DNA of 64,000 nt from assembly GCF_040448675.1 (NCBI RefSeq), contig NZ_CP159289.1, forward strand, positions 2,232,001 through 2,296,000. The letters run 5' to 3'. Of this stretch, positions 48,412 to 57,052 are shown piece after piece. Origin of the DNA: Dyadobacter sp. 676 (GTDB lineage Bacteria; Bacteroidota; Bacteroidia; Cytophagales; Spirosomataceae). Below the pieces are notes generated by a model. It saw only the letters and a program-made list of their open reading frames with translations. It did no database searches and was not told where the DNA came from. The translations under genes were made by a program, and so were the position numbers. Position 1 is the stretch's first letter, and each line of letters starts with the position of its first letter.

Positions 48412-49716
48412 ATGTATACTTCCATAGAAACGCTTTACGATATTTACCGCAAAGGCACCAAAGTTTCCACCGACACCCGCCAGATCACCGAGGGCTGCAT
48501 TTTCTTCGCATTGAAAGGCGATAAATTCGACGGTAACCAATATGCTGCCGAGGCATTGCGGAAAGGCGCCGCCTACGCGGTAGTCGACGATCCGGCCGTC
48601 GCGGACGGCGACCGCTTCCTGCTCTTCGAAGACGGCCTTGCCGCATTGCAGGACCTGGCGCGGCATCATCGCAAAACGCTGGAAATCCCGGTGATCGCGC
48701 TGACGGGCTCCAACGGCAAAACCACCACCAAGGAGCTGATCGCGAAAGTGCTTTCGATGAAGTTCAACACCTACGCCACACGGGGAAACCTGAACAACCA
48801 CATCGGCGTACCGCTTACGGTCCTTTCGATCGACCCTGCGAAGCATGAGATGGCCGTGATCGAAATGGGTGCCAACCACCAGCAGGAAATCGCATTGCTC
48901 GCCAGCATCGCGCAGCCGACGCACGGGCTCATTACCAACATAGGCAAGGCGCACCTGGAAGGCTTCGGTGGTGTGGAAGGCATTATCAAAGGCAAAGGCG
49001 AGCTGTTCGACTACCTGTCCAAACACAAGGGAACGGTGTTCGTGAATTCAACGCACGATGTGATCATGGAAATGGTGAGCAAGCGCCGCGCCTTCGGCGA
49101 AATCGTGTTCTATTGTTCGGAAAACAGCCCGATCAACCCCTCGCTGATCGAAGAGAACCCGTTTGTCGTTTTCAGCAACGGCGGCAAGACGGTAAGCACC
49201 CATTTGCCCGGAAGGTACAATTTCGACAACATTTGCGCCGCGCTGGCCGTTGGCAAGCACTTCGGCGTAACCGACGAAGATGCCTACGAGGCGGTAGCGG
49301 GTTACGAACCCGACAATAACCGTTCACAGATCGTCAAAAAAGGTACGAATACCGTCATTATGGATGCCTATAATGCCAATCCGTCGTCGATGGCCGCGGC
49401 CGTAGCCAATTTTGCACGCATGGAAGCACCGCGGAAAATCCTTATTCTGGGCGATATGTTCGAGCTGGGTGACGCCGCTCCGGAGGAACATTTGGCTTTG
49501 GGGAAACAAATTGCCGGTGAGAAGTTCGACGTCGTAATACTTGCCGGACAACTCATGCGCCACGCATTACCGGCGTTGCCGAAGGCCTACTATTTTCCCG
49601 ACAAGTTCTCGCTGCATAACTGGATTATGGATAATCCCCAGGAAAACACCTATTTCCTCATTAAAGGATCACGTGGAATGTCGCTGGAAACGGTGCTTGG
49701 AGTAATGCCCGGTTGA
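48412..49716 (+). CDS. murF: UDP-N-acetylmuramoyl-tripeptide--D-alanyl-D-alanine ligase
   Basis: 434 residues from ATG 48412; a longer frame from 48328 adds a Pro/Arg-rich stretch without family support. Adds D-Ala-D-Ala to the UDP-MurNAc tripeptide in peptidoglycan synthesis, in the cytoplasm. The N-terminal domain has STDTRQITEGCIFFALKGDKFDGN. The ATP loop is TGSNGKTTTKE (about residues 102-112). Further family motifs are TRGNLNNHIGVPLTVL, EMGANHQQEI, TNIGKAHLEGFG and DAYNANPSSM. Complete and intact. Confidence 0.95.
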   Translation: MYTSIETLYDIYRKGTKVSTDTRQITEGCIFFALKGDKFDGNQYAAEALRKGAAYAVVDDPAVADGDRFLLFEDGLAALQDLARHHRKTLEIPVIALTGSNGKTTTKELIAKVLSMKFNTYATRGNLNNHIGVPLTVLSIDPAKHEMAVIEMGANHQQEIALLASIAQPTHGLITNIGKAHLEGFGGVEGIIKGKGELFDYLSKHKGTVFVNSTHDVIMEMVSKRRAFGEIVFYCSENSPINPSLIEENPFVVFSNGGKTVSTHLPGRYNFDNICAALAVGKHFGVTDEDAYEAVAGYEPDNNRSQIVKKGTNTVIMDAYNANPSSMAAAVANFARMEAPRKILILGDMFELGDAAPEEHLALGKQIAGEKFDVVILAGQLMRHALPALPKAYYFPDKFSLHNWIMDNPQENTYFLIKGSRGMSLETVLGVMPG

Positions 49717-49864
49717 TAATTTATTATTACAGTTATTATTAGTATAATTATATTGCGATAATTTATAGCAGTATAAGCGCTATTTATAACTTCTTCGTTC
49801 CGATAAATAAAACTAAATTCATTCGATTAAATCAACTCTTTCCTCGCATAATACCAGGGAGGGG

Positions 49865-49896
49865 TTTGCCCCATGTACTCACCGTTCGTAGTTTTG
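49865..49896 (+). promoter_or_regulatory. Consensus Bacteroidetes promoter of the peroxiredoxin gene
   Basis: TTTG at 49865-49868, a 20-base spacer and TAGTTTTG at 49889-49896, an exact match to both elements. It ends 39 bases before the ATG. This is the cleanest promoter in the window and fits a highly expressed antioxidant gene. Confidence 0.75.
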
Positions 49897-49935
49897 TAAC
49901 ACAAAAAAATACAATTTATAAACAAACGAGCAATC

Positions 49936-50488
49936 ATGGCTAATAGACTGTTATCAGTGGGATCGGTTTTCCCCGAGTTCAAAAAAACATCCGTAGTTTC
50001 TCTTGAAAAAGGAAATGAATTCTACGAGATCACCTCAGAAGACCACAAAAACGCCGGCAAATGGATGGTAATGTTCTGGTGGCCCAAAGACTTCACTTTC
50101 GTGTGCCCTACCGAGATTGCCGAATTCAACAAACACACAGGAGATTTCGCCGACCGTGACACGATCCTGATCGGTGCTTCTACCGACAGCGAATACGTTC
50201 ACCTCGCATGGCGCAAAAACCACGACGACCTGCGCGACCTGCAGTTCCCGATGCTGGCCGACACATCGAAATCACTGGCCGAAGAGCTGGGCATCCTCGA
50301 AGCCAACGAAAAAATCGCATACCGCGTGACATACATTGTTGATCCGCAAGGTATCATCCGTTGGGTAAGCGTTAACGACCTTTCGGTAGGCCGTAACGTA
50401 CCGGAAGTTCTCCGCGTACTCGACGCCCTGCAAACTGACGAGCTTTGCCCCTGCAACTGGCAAAAAAGGCGAAGCTACACTTGCCTAA
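49936..50488 (+). CDS. 2-Cys peroxiredoxin (AhpC/TSA family), frame broken at 50462-50467
   Basis: About 183 residues after correction. Reduces hydrogen peroxide and organic hydroperoxides in the cytoplasm. The peroxidatic cysteine is in DFTFVCPTEIAEF and a second cysteine pair is in ELCPCNW close to the C-terminus; the C-terminal one is the candidate resolving Cys. As given, the frame runs on to 50643 with a tail of no family character. Deleting one A of the A6 run 50462-50467 gives NWQKGEATLA and TAA at 50486-50488, the normal peroxiredoxin end. It is followed by an AhpD-like gene and preceded by a consensus promoter. Confidence 0.9.
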
Positions 50489-50596
50489 CCGACCCCATCA
50501 AAGCAGTTCACAGGCAGGTAGTCGTTCAGTACGCCGGTTCTGTGAACTGTTTTTATTCATCCGCGGGAAAACCTTCCCGCTCAAAATCAAACGAAC

Positions 50597-51187
50597 ATGT
50601 ATCCATTTGCAGCTACAGGGAACACGAAAGAGTCCCTGTATAAAGAAGTCAATTTGCCTGCGGAATTCGAAAGCGTGTTGATCAACAAGCTCGCGGCGCT
50701 TGACCATCGTTACCTCAAAGATCTGAAAATCAATATAGGTAATGTATTAAAATCGCAAACATTGAACCGCAAGGAGGCATTACTCCTCGCATTGGCCGTT
50801 GCCGTGAACGAGAAAAATTTGGCGCTCATATCGGCACTGGAAGAGCTGGCTACCGGGGAAGGGGCCGACGAAAAGGAAGTCGCGGAGGTAACCGCCTGTG
50901 TGTCACTGATGAACGCGAACAATGTATTTTACCGTTTCCGCCATTTCATGCACAAGGAATTTTACGATAATGCGCCTGCTGGCATTAAAATGAGCATTAT
51001 GGTGAATCCCGTTTTGGGTAAGGAGTTTTTCGAGCTCATGAGCCTTGTCGTTTCGGCATTGAATGGCTGCGAAATGTGCGTTACGTCACACGAGCAGTCG
51101 GTACTGAACCACGGCGGTTCGCAGGCACGTATATTCGATGCGGTTAGGCTCGGGGCGATCTTCAAGAGTTTTTCCGTATTGATCTGA
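50597..51187 (+). CDS. AhpD-like carboxymuconolactone decarboxylase-family protein
   Basis: 196 residues of all-helical AhpD-like pattern. The redox motif is CEMC in SALNGCEMCVTSHEQSVLNHGGS, the CxxC followed by the His-containing helix that in AhpD reduces a peroxiredoxin partner. The gene lies about 108 bases after the peroxiredoxin end, and the pair probably works as an AhpC/AhpD-type reductase system. Start at 50597 (MYPFAATGNTKESL) is the first ATG after the peroxiredoxin stop. Confidence 0.85.
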   Translation: MYPFAATGNTKESLYKEVNLPAEFESVLINKLAALDHRYLKDLKINIGNVLKSQTLNRKEALLLALAVAVNEKNLALISALEELATGEGADEKEVAEVTACVSLMNANNVFYRFRHFMHKEFYDNAPAGIKMSIMVNPVLGKEFFELMSLVVSALNGCEMCVTSHEQSVLNHGGSQARIFDAVRLGAIFKSFSVLI

Positions 51188-51193
51188 AACAAA

Positions 51194-51222
51194 ACTAGCC
51201 AGGTCTTAAAGATCTGGCTAGT
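51194..51222. terminator. Hairpin between convergent genes
   Basis: ACTAGCCAGGTCT (51194-51206) pairs with AGATCTGGCTAGT (51210-51222) with one G-T wobble and a 3-base loop. No clear T-tract follows. Placed just after the AhpD-like gene and before the convergent lipoprotein gene. Confidence 0.5.
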
Positions 51223-51331
51223 CCCAAATTATCCATCCTATTTCTCTATTGTTTCTCTTTTCCAAGGCGGCGGGTGGCGTGTCAGCATCCTGAATGCCGC
51301 GTAATACCCCGCTGTAACGGGCTTTATTTCC

Positions 51332-52162
51332 TTACTCTACCTTGCGCAATTCGGTAGTGGAAGTATTTTCCTCCGACTTCTCGACCGATTTTACGACTCC
51401 GACGCCCGGTGCGGTCCAGAGGGTTACATTAACCAGCTCCGTGGTAATTTCCGGCTGCGTCACTTCCGTTTCGAACTTCGTGTACACTTCATAGGAATAT
51501 TCCCACTTGGTGCAGTTGAAGTTACCGGCCGGTGTGGTAACCGATTCTTCGGCTACCGCCTTTCCATTTTTATAAGTAAGGCGCGCTTCGAGCTTGCCGA
51601 GAACCGAACCTTCGTCCCCTACCGGGATTTCCAGCTCCATCAGCACTTTGATCGGGTCGCCTTTGAATGTAAGGGCGCTGTTGACCTTTCCGTTGTTTTC
51701 CAGAAACTGGTACTGCGGGAAGCCGGTTACTTTGAAGTCCGAGATGTAGGCAATGTCGTTGATTTCGTTCACCAGCGCCTTCATGGCCGTCGGATAAGGC
51801 AGCTCGTTGGTGGTCGTGCCGTCTTTGGCATAAGCCTTGGAAACGAGCGTCATCTCTTCTTCGTTTTCCCGAACGAGATGGTGAATCGTATGGACGGCCA
51901 TTCCGGCAGAGTCTTTGGTGCTTACGATTTTGGTAAGCATGTCACCGGTAGTACCGTCCGAATCCGTGATCTTGTAGGTATAACTCTTGTCCTTGGAAGG
52001 TATAAACACCTTTTCGGTACCGCCGCCGTTCCCGTCGTCGGGTTTTACGTTATCGTCGTCGTCCTTGCAGGCAGTGAAAGACATGGCCAGTACGGCCAGG
52101 GCCAATGCAGATTTCGCGAATCTGCCGATAAGCAATGCGGGGGCTTGTTTTTTAAGTTTCAT
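51332..52162 (-). CDS. Lipoprotein of unknown function
   Basis: 276 residues from ATG 52162 (MKLKKQAPALLIGRFAKSALAL), chosen because it gives a proper lipoprotein signal with the lipobox MSFTAC followed by KDDDDN. The longer frame from 52252 adds a cysteine-containing stretch without signal character. The mature part is beta-rich, with DKSYTYKITDSDGTTGDMLTKIV near its start and the segment TTPAGNFNCTKWEYSYEVYTKFETEV. It resembles Bacteroidota lipoproteins with a late cysteine, in a porin-like or lipocalin-like layout. Last of four genes on the minus strand that may form one unit. Confidence 0.65.
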   Translation of the reverse strand: MKLKKQAPALLIGRFAKSALALAVLAMSFTACKDDDDNVKPDDGNGGGTEKVFIPSKDKSYTYKITDSDGTTGDMLTKIVSTKDSAGMAVHTIHHLVRENEEEMTLVSKAYAKDGTTTNELPYPTAMKALVNEINDIAYISDFKVTGFPQYQFLENNGKVNSALTFKGDPIKVLMELEIPVGDEGSVLGKLEARLTYKNGKAVAEESVTTPAGNFNCTKWEYSYEVYTKFETEVTQPEITTELVNVTLWTAPGVGVVKSVEKSEENTSTTELRKVE

Positions 52163-52238
52163 GGCAATTCTGGTATTTAGGGGATTGGTATTCAAATATT
52201 TACAAAACAAAAACTGATTATCGCAGCCTTGCGCTGCT

Positions 52239-52562
52239 TCAATCGATCTCATATAGCCTGATCGCCGACTGGCCCGTTGTGTCCCTGGCGAGCTCTTTCC
52301 TGAGTTTTTCGTTCAGATACTTCCGCACAGAAAGCTTTCTCACGTCCAGTACCTCCGGCTCGATGGTTTCCGAAACGAGGTGATTGCTGTTGGCATAATA
52401 CCTGACGATCGTCGATTTCCTGTCGGTTGACGTTTCCACCACCCAGAAGCCTCTTTCGGGAAACGGTTGCCGGGCGGAACGTGCCGTTTTGCTCACAACC
52501 TGGTTTTGAATGCCCGCAGCGACCAGCATGCCCGCAAGCGCATATTCGATTAAGGTTTTCAT
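52239..52562 (-). CDS. Small exported protein of unknown function
   Basis: 107 residues. The N-terminus (MKTLIEYALAGMLVAAGIQNQ) resembles a signal peptide or membrane helix. The rest, with GFWVVETSTDRKSTIVRYYANSNHLVSET and a basic C-terminal helix, matches short Cytophagales proteins of unknown role. It lies 15 bases after the membrane protein gene and 76 bases before the lipoprotein gene. Family not recognised. Confidence 0.5.
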   Translation of the reverse strand: MKTLIEYALAGMLVAAGIQNQVVSKTARSARQPFPERGFWVVETSTDRKSTIVRYYANSNHLVSETIEPEVLDVRKLSVRKYLNEKLRKELARDTTGQSAIRLYEID

Positions 52563-52577
52563 GGCTAAATAGTCTTT

Positions 52578-53312
52578 TCAACTGAAAAAATGGCCGATAA
52601 CCGCCCTGCCCGAGCTCAGGAACTTCGGCTCCTGCCCGTACTTCTTTACCAAATTCCGGATCACGACCAGGTGCGCGCACATCAGGACCGGCACAACGAT
52701 GCCTGGCAGCAACACGAACGGAAAGTGCGATACCAGCACATTGGGCTGATCGAGGCCGATCGTCTGGAAAAAGAACGGTGCAGCCAATAAGGCACGGTGT
52801 ATTGCATTCAGCAGCAACCCGAGACACAGGAAATTCCAGGCTACCATCAGCCGCCATTTCATTCCGCTCCGCATTACACCCCAGTAGTAGACGCAGGGAG
52901 TCGAAAGCCCTGCCAGAATATCCGGGTTACCTCCCCCGAACGTCATTTCGTGGGGCACCAGTTTATCGATAAACGACCAGTACATGACTACTTCTATCGG
53001 GGCTCGTACCACGTGGACCATCGTGAGCAGGTCCAGGTTCATCCGGTCCATGAGCGCTTTTCCCGGCGCGGCCAGGAAGAGCCAGGCCATCAGAACCGCG
53101 GGAGGTGCCGCCACGAGCAGCAATCTGGGAAAAATGGTATCGGTAATGCTGAAATAGCCCGTCAGCGCGGTAGTGCATTGTATCGCAACCCAGGCAGCCA
53201 CCAGGACTGCGAAAGTTCCGGAGCCTCTCACAGCCTGGTGGAATGTAAATACCACCAGGAGTGTGATCAGGCCGAATATGGAACTGGTACAATACGTGGA
53301 ACTCTCCATCAC
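52578..53312 (-). CDS. Multi-pass membrane protein of unknown function
   Basis: 244 residues, with six or seven predicted hydrophobic helices, for example FGLITLLVVFTFHQAV, LLLVAAPPAVLMAWLFLAA and FPFVLLPGIVVPVLMCAHLVV. No transporter or enzyme motif is visible. It starts 6 bases after the stop of the PKD/beta-helix lipoprotein gene, which suggests co-transcription. Family not recognised. Confidence 0.55.
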   Translation of the reverse strand: MMESSTYCTSSIFGLITLLVVFTFHQAVRGSGTFAVLVAAWVAIQCTTALTGYFSITDTIFPRLLLVAAPPAVLMAWLFLAAPGKALMDRMNLDLLTMVHVVRAPIEVVMYWSFIDKLVPHEMTFGGGNPDILAGLSTPCVYYWGVMRSGMKWRLMVAWNFLCLGLLLNAIHRALLAAPFFFQTIGLDQPNVLVSHFPFVLLPGIVVPVLMCAHLVVIRNLVKKYGQEPKFLSSGRAVIGHFFS

Positions 53313-53318
53313 CAGACG

Positions 53319-54785
53319 CTACTCTTTCAGCAACTTGCCTTGTGCATTGTCTTTGAATGTGTTGACCGTCTCCACGTCCGCATTGATAGTACCCTGGTAG
53401 TTGACGAATATGCCGTAGCCTCCGCTGTTGGAGATAACCGACTTACGGACCGTCATGCGCGACTGGCCGCCGTAAACCGCGATATTAGCCTTCTTCCCCG
53501 ACACGATGGCAATGTTTCCACCGCCCGAAACCTCCGCATTTTCGATGATATTCTGGTCGCTGGTCGAGAAGCAAAGCAGGCCCTTCCAATATGCGGCCGC
53601 ATTCTCTGCACCGCGGATGACGATCTTGTTGTTTTCGGTACCTACCGCATTGAAATAACCATCGTCGACATTAATATAACCTGCGCGGCCAACTTCGATG
53701 ATTACACCCGGCAACAGTTTCCAGTTGGCGTCGGAAGTTACGTTTTCGAGGATGCGGTAAGGGGTTTTGTCTTTGAAACCTTTCCAAACCACTTCCGCAG
53801 TTGCGTTTTTGGGCAGGGACGAAGCAAATATCTCCACTACATCGCGGCTATTGCCGTTGGTGAATTTGGAATCGGTGTCGAGGTTTTTAACGTTTTCCGC
53901 ACCGATGAGAAGGCCCGCCTCCGTATTGTCTTTGAAATTGTTCTTTTCGAATGAAGCCAGATTTACGCCCTGCTGAATGTAAAGACCGTAACCGGCATTT
54001 GCCTCGAACAGACAGTGCCTGATGTTCACTTCCGCCTGGCTGCCCAGAACCGCCATTCCCGCTTTGGTAGTAGCATAAAGCGGCTTACTGCCCGCGTTCA
54101 GCACCTGTACGTATTCGAGCGTGTTGGCGCTGCTCGACGAGCGGAACGTTACACCCGACCAGAACCCTTTTGTCGCTTCCTTTCCAATGAAACGGATGGG
54201 TTTCGCGGAATCGCCTTTTGCGAGGAGGATACCGCCGTTGTCGTTGATTTCAAGGCGTGTGTCCCGTGCGAACGCGATCACGACGCCCGGCTTGATTTCG
54301 AGCTCCGCATTCACCGACACGTTTGCGTTCACGATGTAATCGGGAATGGCCGGGTTATCGATGCGGTCGTTCAAAGTCAGTTTGGCGCGAATGTTGGCAT
54401 CGATTACAACCGGTTCGATGACGGTCGCGGTGATCAGGACTTTGTCTTTGCTCTGCCCGTTGGCATTGCTGATGGTCAGTTCCACTTCGTATTCTCCGGG
54501 GAGATCGGCGGTGAAAGTTGGCTTGGCGGTAGTTGCCGAAGCGAGGTTCGCGGCGCTACCTGCCGGTTTTTTCGTAAATGCCCAGCTGAAATCGAAAGGC
54601 TTGTTTTCACTGTCGGTAGAAGCGCTACCGTCGAGTTTCACAACAGAGCCTGCGTTTACATTCTGGTCCGCTCCTGCTTTGGCGGTCAATGTGTCGGATG
54701 GCTTTACATCTTCGTCTTCCTTGCAGCTACCCAGCAGCAGGGCAAAGGACAAGGCTGCCCAAAGAATTCTTCTTGCTTTTAACAT
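53319..54785 (-). CDS. Lipoprotein with PKD-type domain and right-handed parallel beta-helix
   Basis: 488 residues from ATG 54785, giving a signal with lipobox LLLGSC followed by KEDEDV. A PKD-like beta domain (AGADQNVNAGSVVKLDGSAS to VLITATV) is followed from about residue 150 by a repeat region of parallel-beta-helix type (NDNGGILLAKGD, NTLEYVQVLNAGSKPLYAT, VNIRHCLFEANAGYGLYI, NIIENAEVSGGGNIAIVSG). Such helices often bind or cut polysaccharides, but no catalytic motif is seen. Probably anchored on the cell surface. First gene of the minus-strand set 51332-54785. Confidence 0.7.
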   Translation of the reverse strand: MLKARRILWAALSFALLLGSCKEDEDVKPSDTLTAKAGADQNVNAGSVVKLDGSASTDSENKPFDFSWAFTKKPAGSAANLASATTAKPTFTADLPGEYEVELTISNANGQSKDKVLITATVIEPVVIDANIRAKLTLNDRIDNPAIPDYIVNANVSVNAELEIKPGVVIAFARDTRLEINDNGGILLAKGDSAKPIRFIGKEATKGFWSGVTFRSSSSANTLEYVQVLNAGSKPLYATTKAGMAVLGSQAEVNIRHCLFEANAGYGLYIQQGVNLASFEKNNFKDNTEAGLLIGAENVKNLDTDSKFTNGNSRDVVEIFASSLPKNATAEVVWKGFKDKTPYRILENVTSDANWKLLPGVIIEVGRAGYINVDDGYFNAVGTENNKIVIRGAENAAAYWKGLLCFSTSDQNIIENAEVSGGGNIAIVSGKKANIAVYGGQSRMTVRKSVISNSGGYGIFVNYQGTINADVETVNTFKDNAQGKLLKE

Positions 54786-54933
54786 GGCTAATAATCCAAG
54801 TGATTTAAATGAACTCAATTCCATTTTTCAATGGCGGTGCAATTTTAAACCGATTTGGCGAGCCGGGGAAGGGAAGGAAAACGAGCGTCGATTAACAGCA
54901 GATTTTATCGACAAACGCCTTTTGCAGCTACGT

Positions 54934-55660
54934 TTAAAAAGCGAGCTTGAAGCGCCGCTGACAGTCGTTGCGGAAGTTACGGCCTATGGGAAGTTCCTTA
55001 CCCGCGATTTCGAGTTTGTGCGAATGGTAGCTTTCGACTTTATCAACCGAGACAATGAAGGAGCGGTGAATGCGAATGAAACCGTCTTCGGGCAGGAGTT
55101 CCTCCAAAAGGCTTATTTTTTGCTTCGAAATGAGCGCCTTGTCTTTCAAAACCACTTTGATATAGTCGCGCAGGCTTTCGATCCAGTAAATGTCGTTGAC
55201 GTTCACCTTCACCATTTTGCGGTCTACTTTCAAATACAAAAACACATCCTGACTTGCCTGCGCAGCCTTTTTGCGCGACGGAAACAGATTGGTTGGTGAT
55301 GTTCAGACCTGTAAATACCTTATCCATCGCCCGCAGAAAGCGCTCGAACGGGATGGGCTTCAACAGATAATCGACCGCATTGAGGTCGAAACCTTCGACG
55401 GCATAATCCTGGTAGGCGGTTGTAAAAACGACTTTCGGCGGATTTTTGAGGCTACGCAGCAGATCGGTGCCTTTGAGGCCGGGCATTTTTACGTCGAGAA
55501 ACATCAGGTCGATTTTTTGCTGCTGCAATACCTGAAATGCCTGGATAGCATCCTGGCAGCGCGCGGCCACCTCGATTTCGGCGAAATTAGCCAGGTAGTT
55601 ATCCAGCACTTCGATCGCGTGGGGTTCATCGTCCACCAGAATGGCTTTCAGCTTCATCAT
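54934..55660 (-). CDS. LytTR-family response regulator (frame broken at 55268-55272)
   Basis: 241 residues after correction. Receiver domain with the acidic pair in AILVDDEPHA, the phospho-acceptor Asp in LMFLDVKMPGLKG and the Lys in YLLKPIPFERF. The C-terminal LytTR DNA-binding domain has VKVNVNDIYWIESLRDYIKV and FIRIHRSFIVSVDKVESY. The two frames (55043-55660 and 54934-55245) join as AQKAAQASQDVFLYL after dropping one A of a coding A5 run. Its ATG overlaps the stop of the sensor kinase gene by 4 bases, so the two form a pair. Confidence 0.88.
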
Positions 55661-56754
55661 ATTTCCAATCGTTTGTCAAGGTCAATTTCCAGGATTACCG
55701 CGAAAACATCCTCCTCGTCCATGATTTTGAGATTATGCGCGGCAGGGTAAAGGATTTCAAGGCGCTTGCGCACATTCGCGAGGCCTATGCTTACGTGGTG
55801 CGGGCGGTCGTCGTGCACGGCGGTTTCGGGTTTGCTGTTCGAGATCTTGAATTTCAGTGCGTTATTCCTAATCCGTAAATCCATGTTAATCCACGCCTGC
55901 CCGATCTGCTCGCTCGCTCCGTGCTTGAACGCATTCTCGACCAAAGGCAGAATCAGCAACGGCGCAATTTTGTATTCCGGCGACAAGCCATTGATGCTGA
56001 AATGAATATCCAGCCGTTCCTCGTACCGTATCTTTTCCAGTTCGATGTAACTTTTGAGAATGCTGATGTCCCTCTCCAACTGCACGACCTCCGTATTGGC
56101 CTCATAAAGCATATACCGCAAAATTTCAGCCAGGCCCATCACTACGCCGGGCGATTGCGGGGATTGTTTGAGGGTCAATGCATAGAGGTTGTTTAATGTA
56201 TTGAACAAAAAATGCGGGTGCAGCTGGCCTTTCAGAAAATTCAGCTCGGCCTCCATCGCCGCCTGCCGCCTGTCAAACCACATTTTGAAAAATTTAACCG
56301 ACAATGCGATCCAGACAAAAATGTTGGTTTGCTCGAATGCGCTTATCAGATATACCGGCCGCGAGATCTGCTGCCTGAAAGTCCCGTCGAGCTTGTGCCA
56401 GACGAACGTCGGATCGTTCTTTTTCACCGCATTATAAATGATCGGGTCGGCGACCAGTATTTCCATGAGCCTGAAAGCCAGCGTAGAACCGGTCACGACC
56501 AGCAGGAAAAGGATCGCGAACTGCACGTATTTCTTCCGGTCGAAATAGCGCGGGATGATTACGTAGGCGATCAGGTAGAAATAGCAGATGTGGATCGGCA
56601 TAAACATGGCCACTATGCCGATCGTCAGCCAGTAACCGGGCATGCCTGCACCGTAAATGATCGTCAGGATCGCCAACACGGTGAGCCAGAACAGGATGTG
56701 CAGTAAAACTCTTCTATTTTTAAGGTTATTCAGGACCGGGGCAACAGGGCGCAT
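55657..56754 (-). CDS. LytS-type sensor histidine kinase
   Basis: 365 residues from ATG 56754 (MRPVAPVLNNLKNRR); a start at 56802 is possible. Four predicted membrane helices occupy the first 170 residues or so. The cytoplasmic His_kinase domain has the H-box QLHPHFLFNTLNNLYALTLKQ and the N-box LLILPLVENAFKHGASEQ, ending GIGLANVRKRLEILYP. No large periplasmic sensor is present, so the signal is likely membrane- or cell-envelope-derived. Upstream of and overlapping the LytTR regulator gene. Confidence 0.88.
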   Translation of the reverse strand: MRPVAPVLNNLKNRRVLLHILFWLTVLAILTIIYGAGMPGYWLTIGIVAMFMPIHICYFYLIAYVIIPRYFDRKKYVQFAILFLLVVTGSTLAFRLMEILVADPIIYNAVKKNDPTFVWHKLDGTFRQQISRPVYLISAFEQTNIFVWIALSVKFFKMWFDRRQAAMEAELNFLKGQLHPHFLFNTLNNLYALTLKQSPQSPGVVMGLAEILRYMLYEANTEVVQLERDISILKSYIELEKIRYEERLDIHFSINGLSPEYKIAPLLILPLVENAFKHGASEQIGQAWINMDLRIRNNALKFKISNSKPETAVHDDRPHHVSIGLANVRKRLEILYPAAHNLKIMDEEDVFAVILEIDLDKRLEI

Positions 56755-57009
56755 ACAACAAAGATAACGATTTCGAAGGCCATTACCGGGTTTGAAAAGC
56801 ATTGTCGACCAATGTCATACTATTGTCGACGAACTGCACCTGCCGGGTAATCCTTTGGCATACAGACAAAATATCTCCGCCGGCGGGCGAATCGGCGGGC
56901 CGTCACTTCACACGCGGCGAGATCGCACCTTTTAAAGATAAAATATCCAAATTTGGCCGCCATTTTAGAATTTGTATCTGCATTTGTTCCCCACGGTGGT
57001 TTTTCTACT

Positions 57010-57017
57010 TAGTTTTG
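57010..57017 (+). promoter_or_regulatory. Candidate -7 element of ahcY
   Basis: TAGTTTTG, exact to TAnnTTTG, 35 bases before the ATG. TTTG at 56983-56986 lies 23 bases upstream, slightly longer than the usual spacing. Confidence 0.5.
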
Positions 57018-57052
57018 TGGTAAAATCAAGATATTAACTAAACTGTAAAATA

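Noticed and set aside
48301..49026. 5' extension of the minus-strand FG-GAP protein across murF
   Set aside because: The signal peptide starts at 48300, and the upstream residues are antisense of murF.
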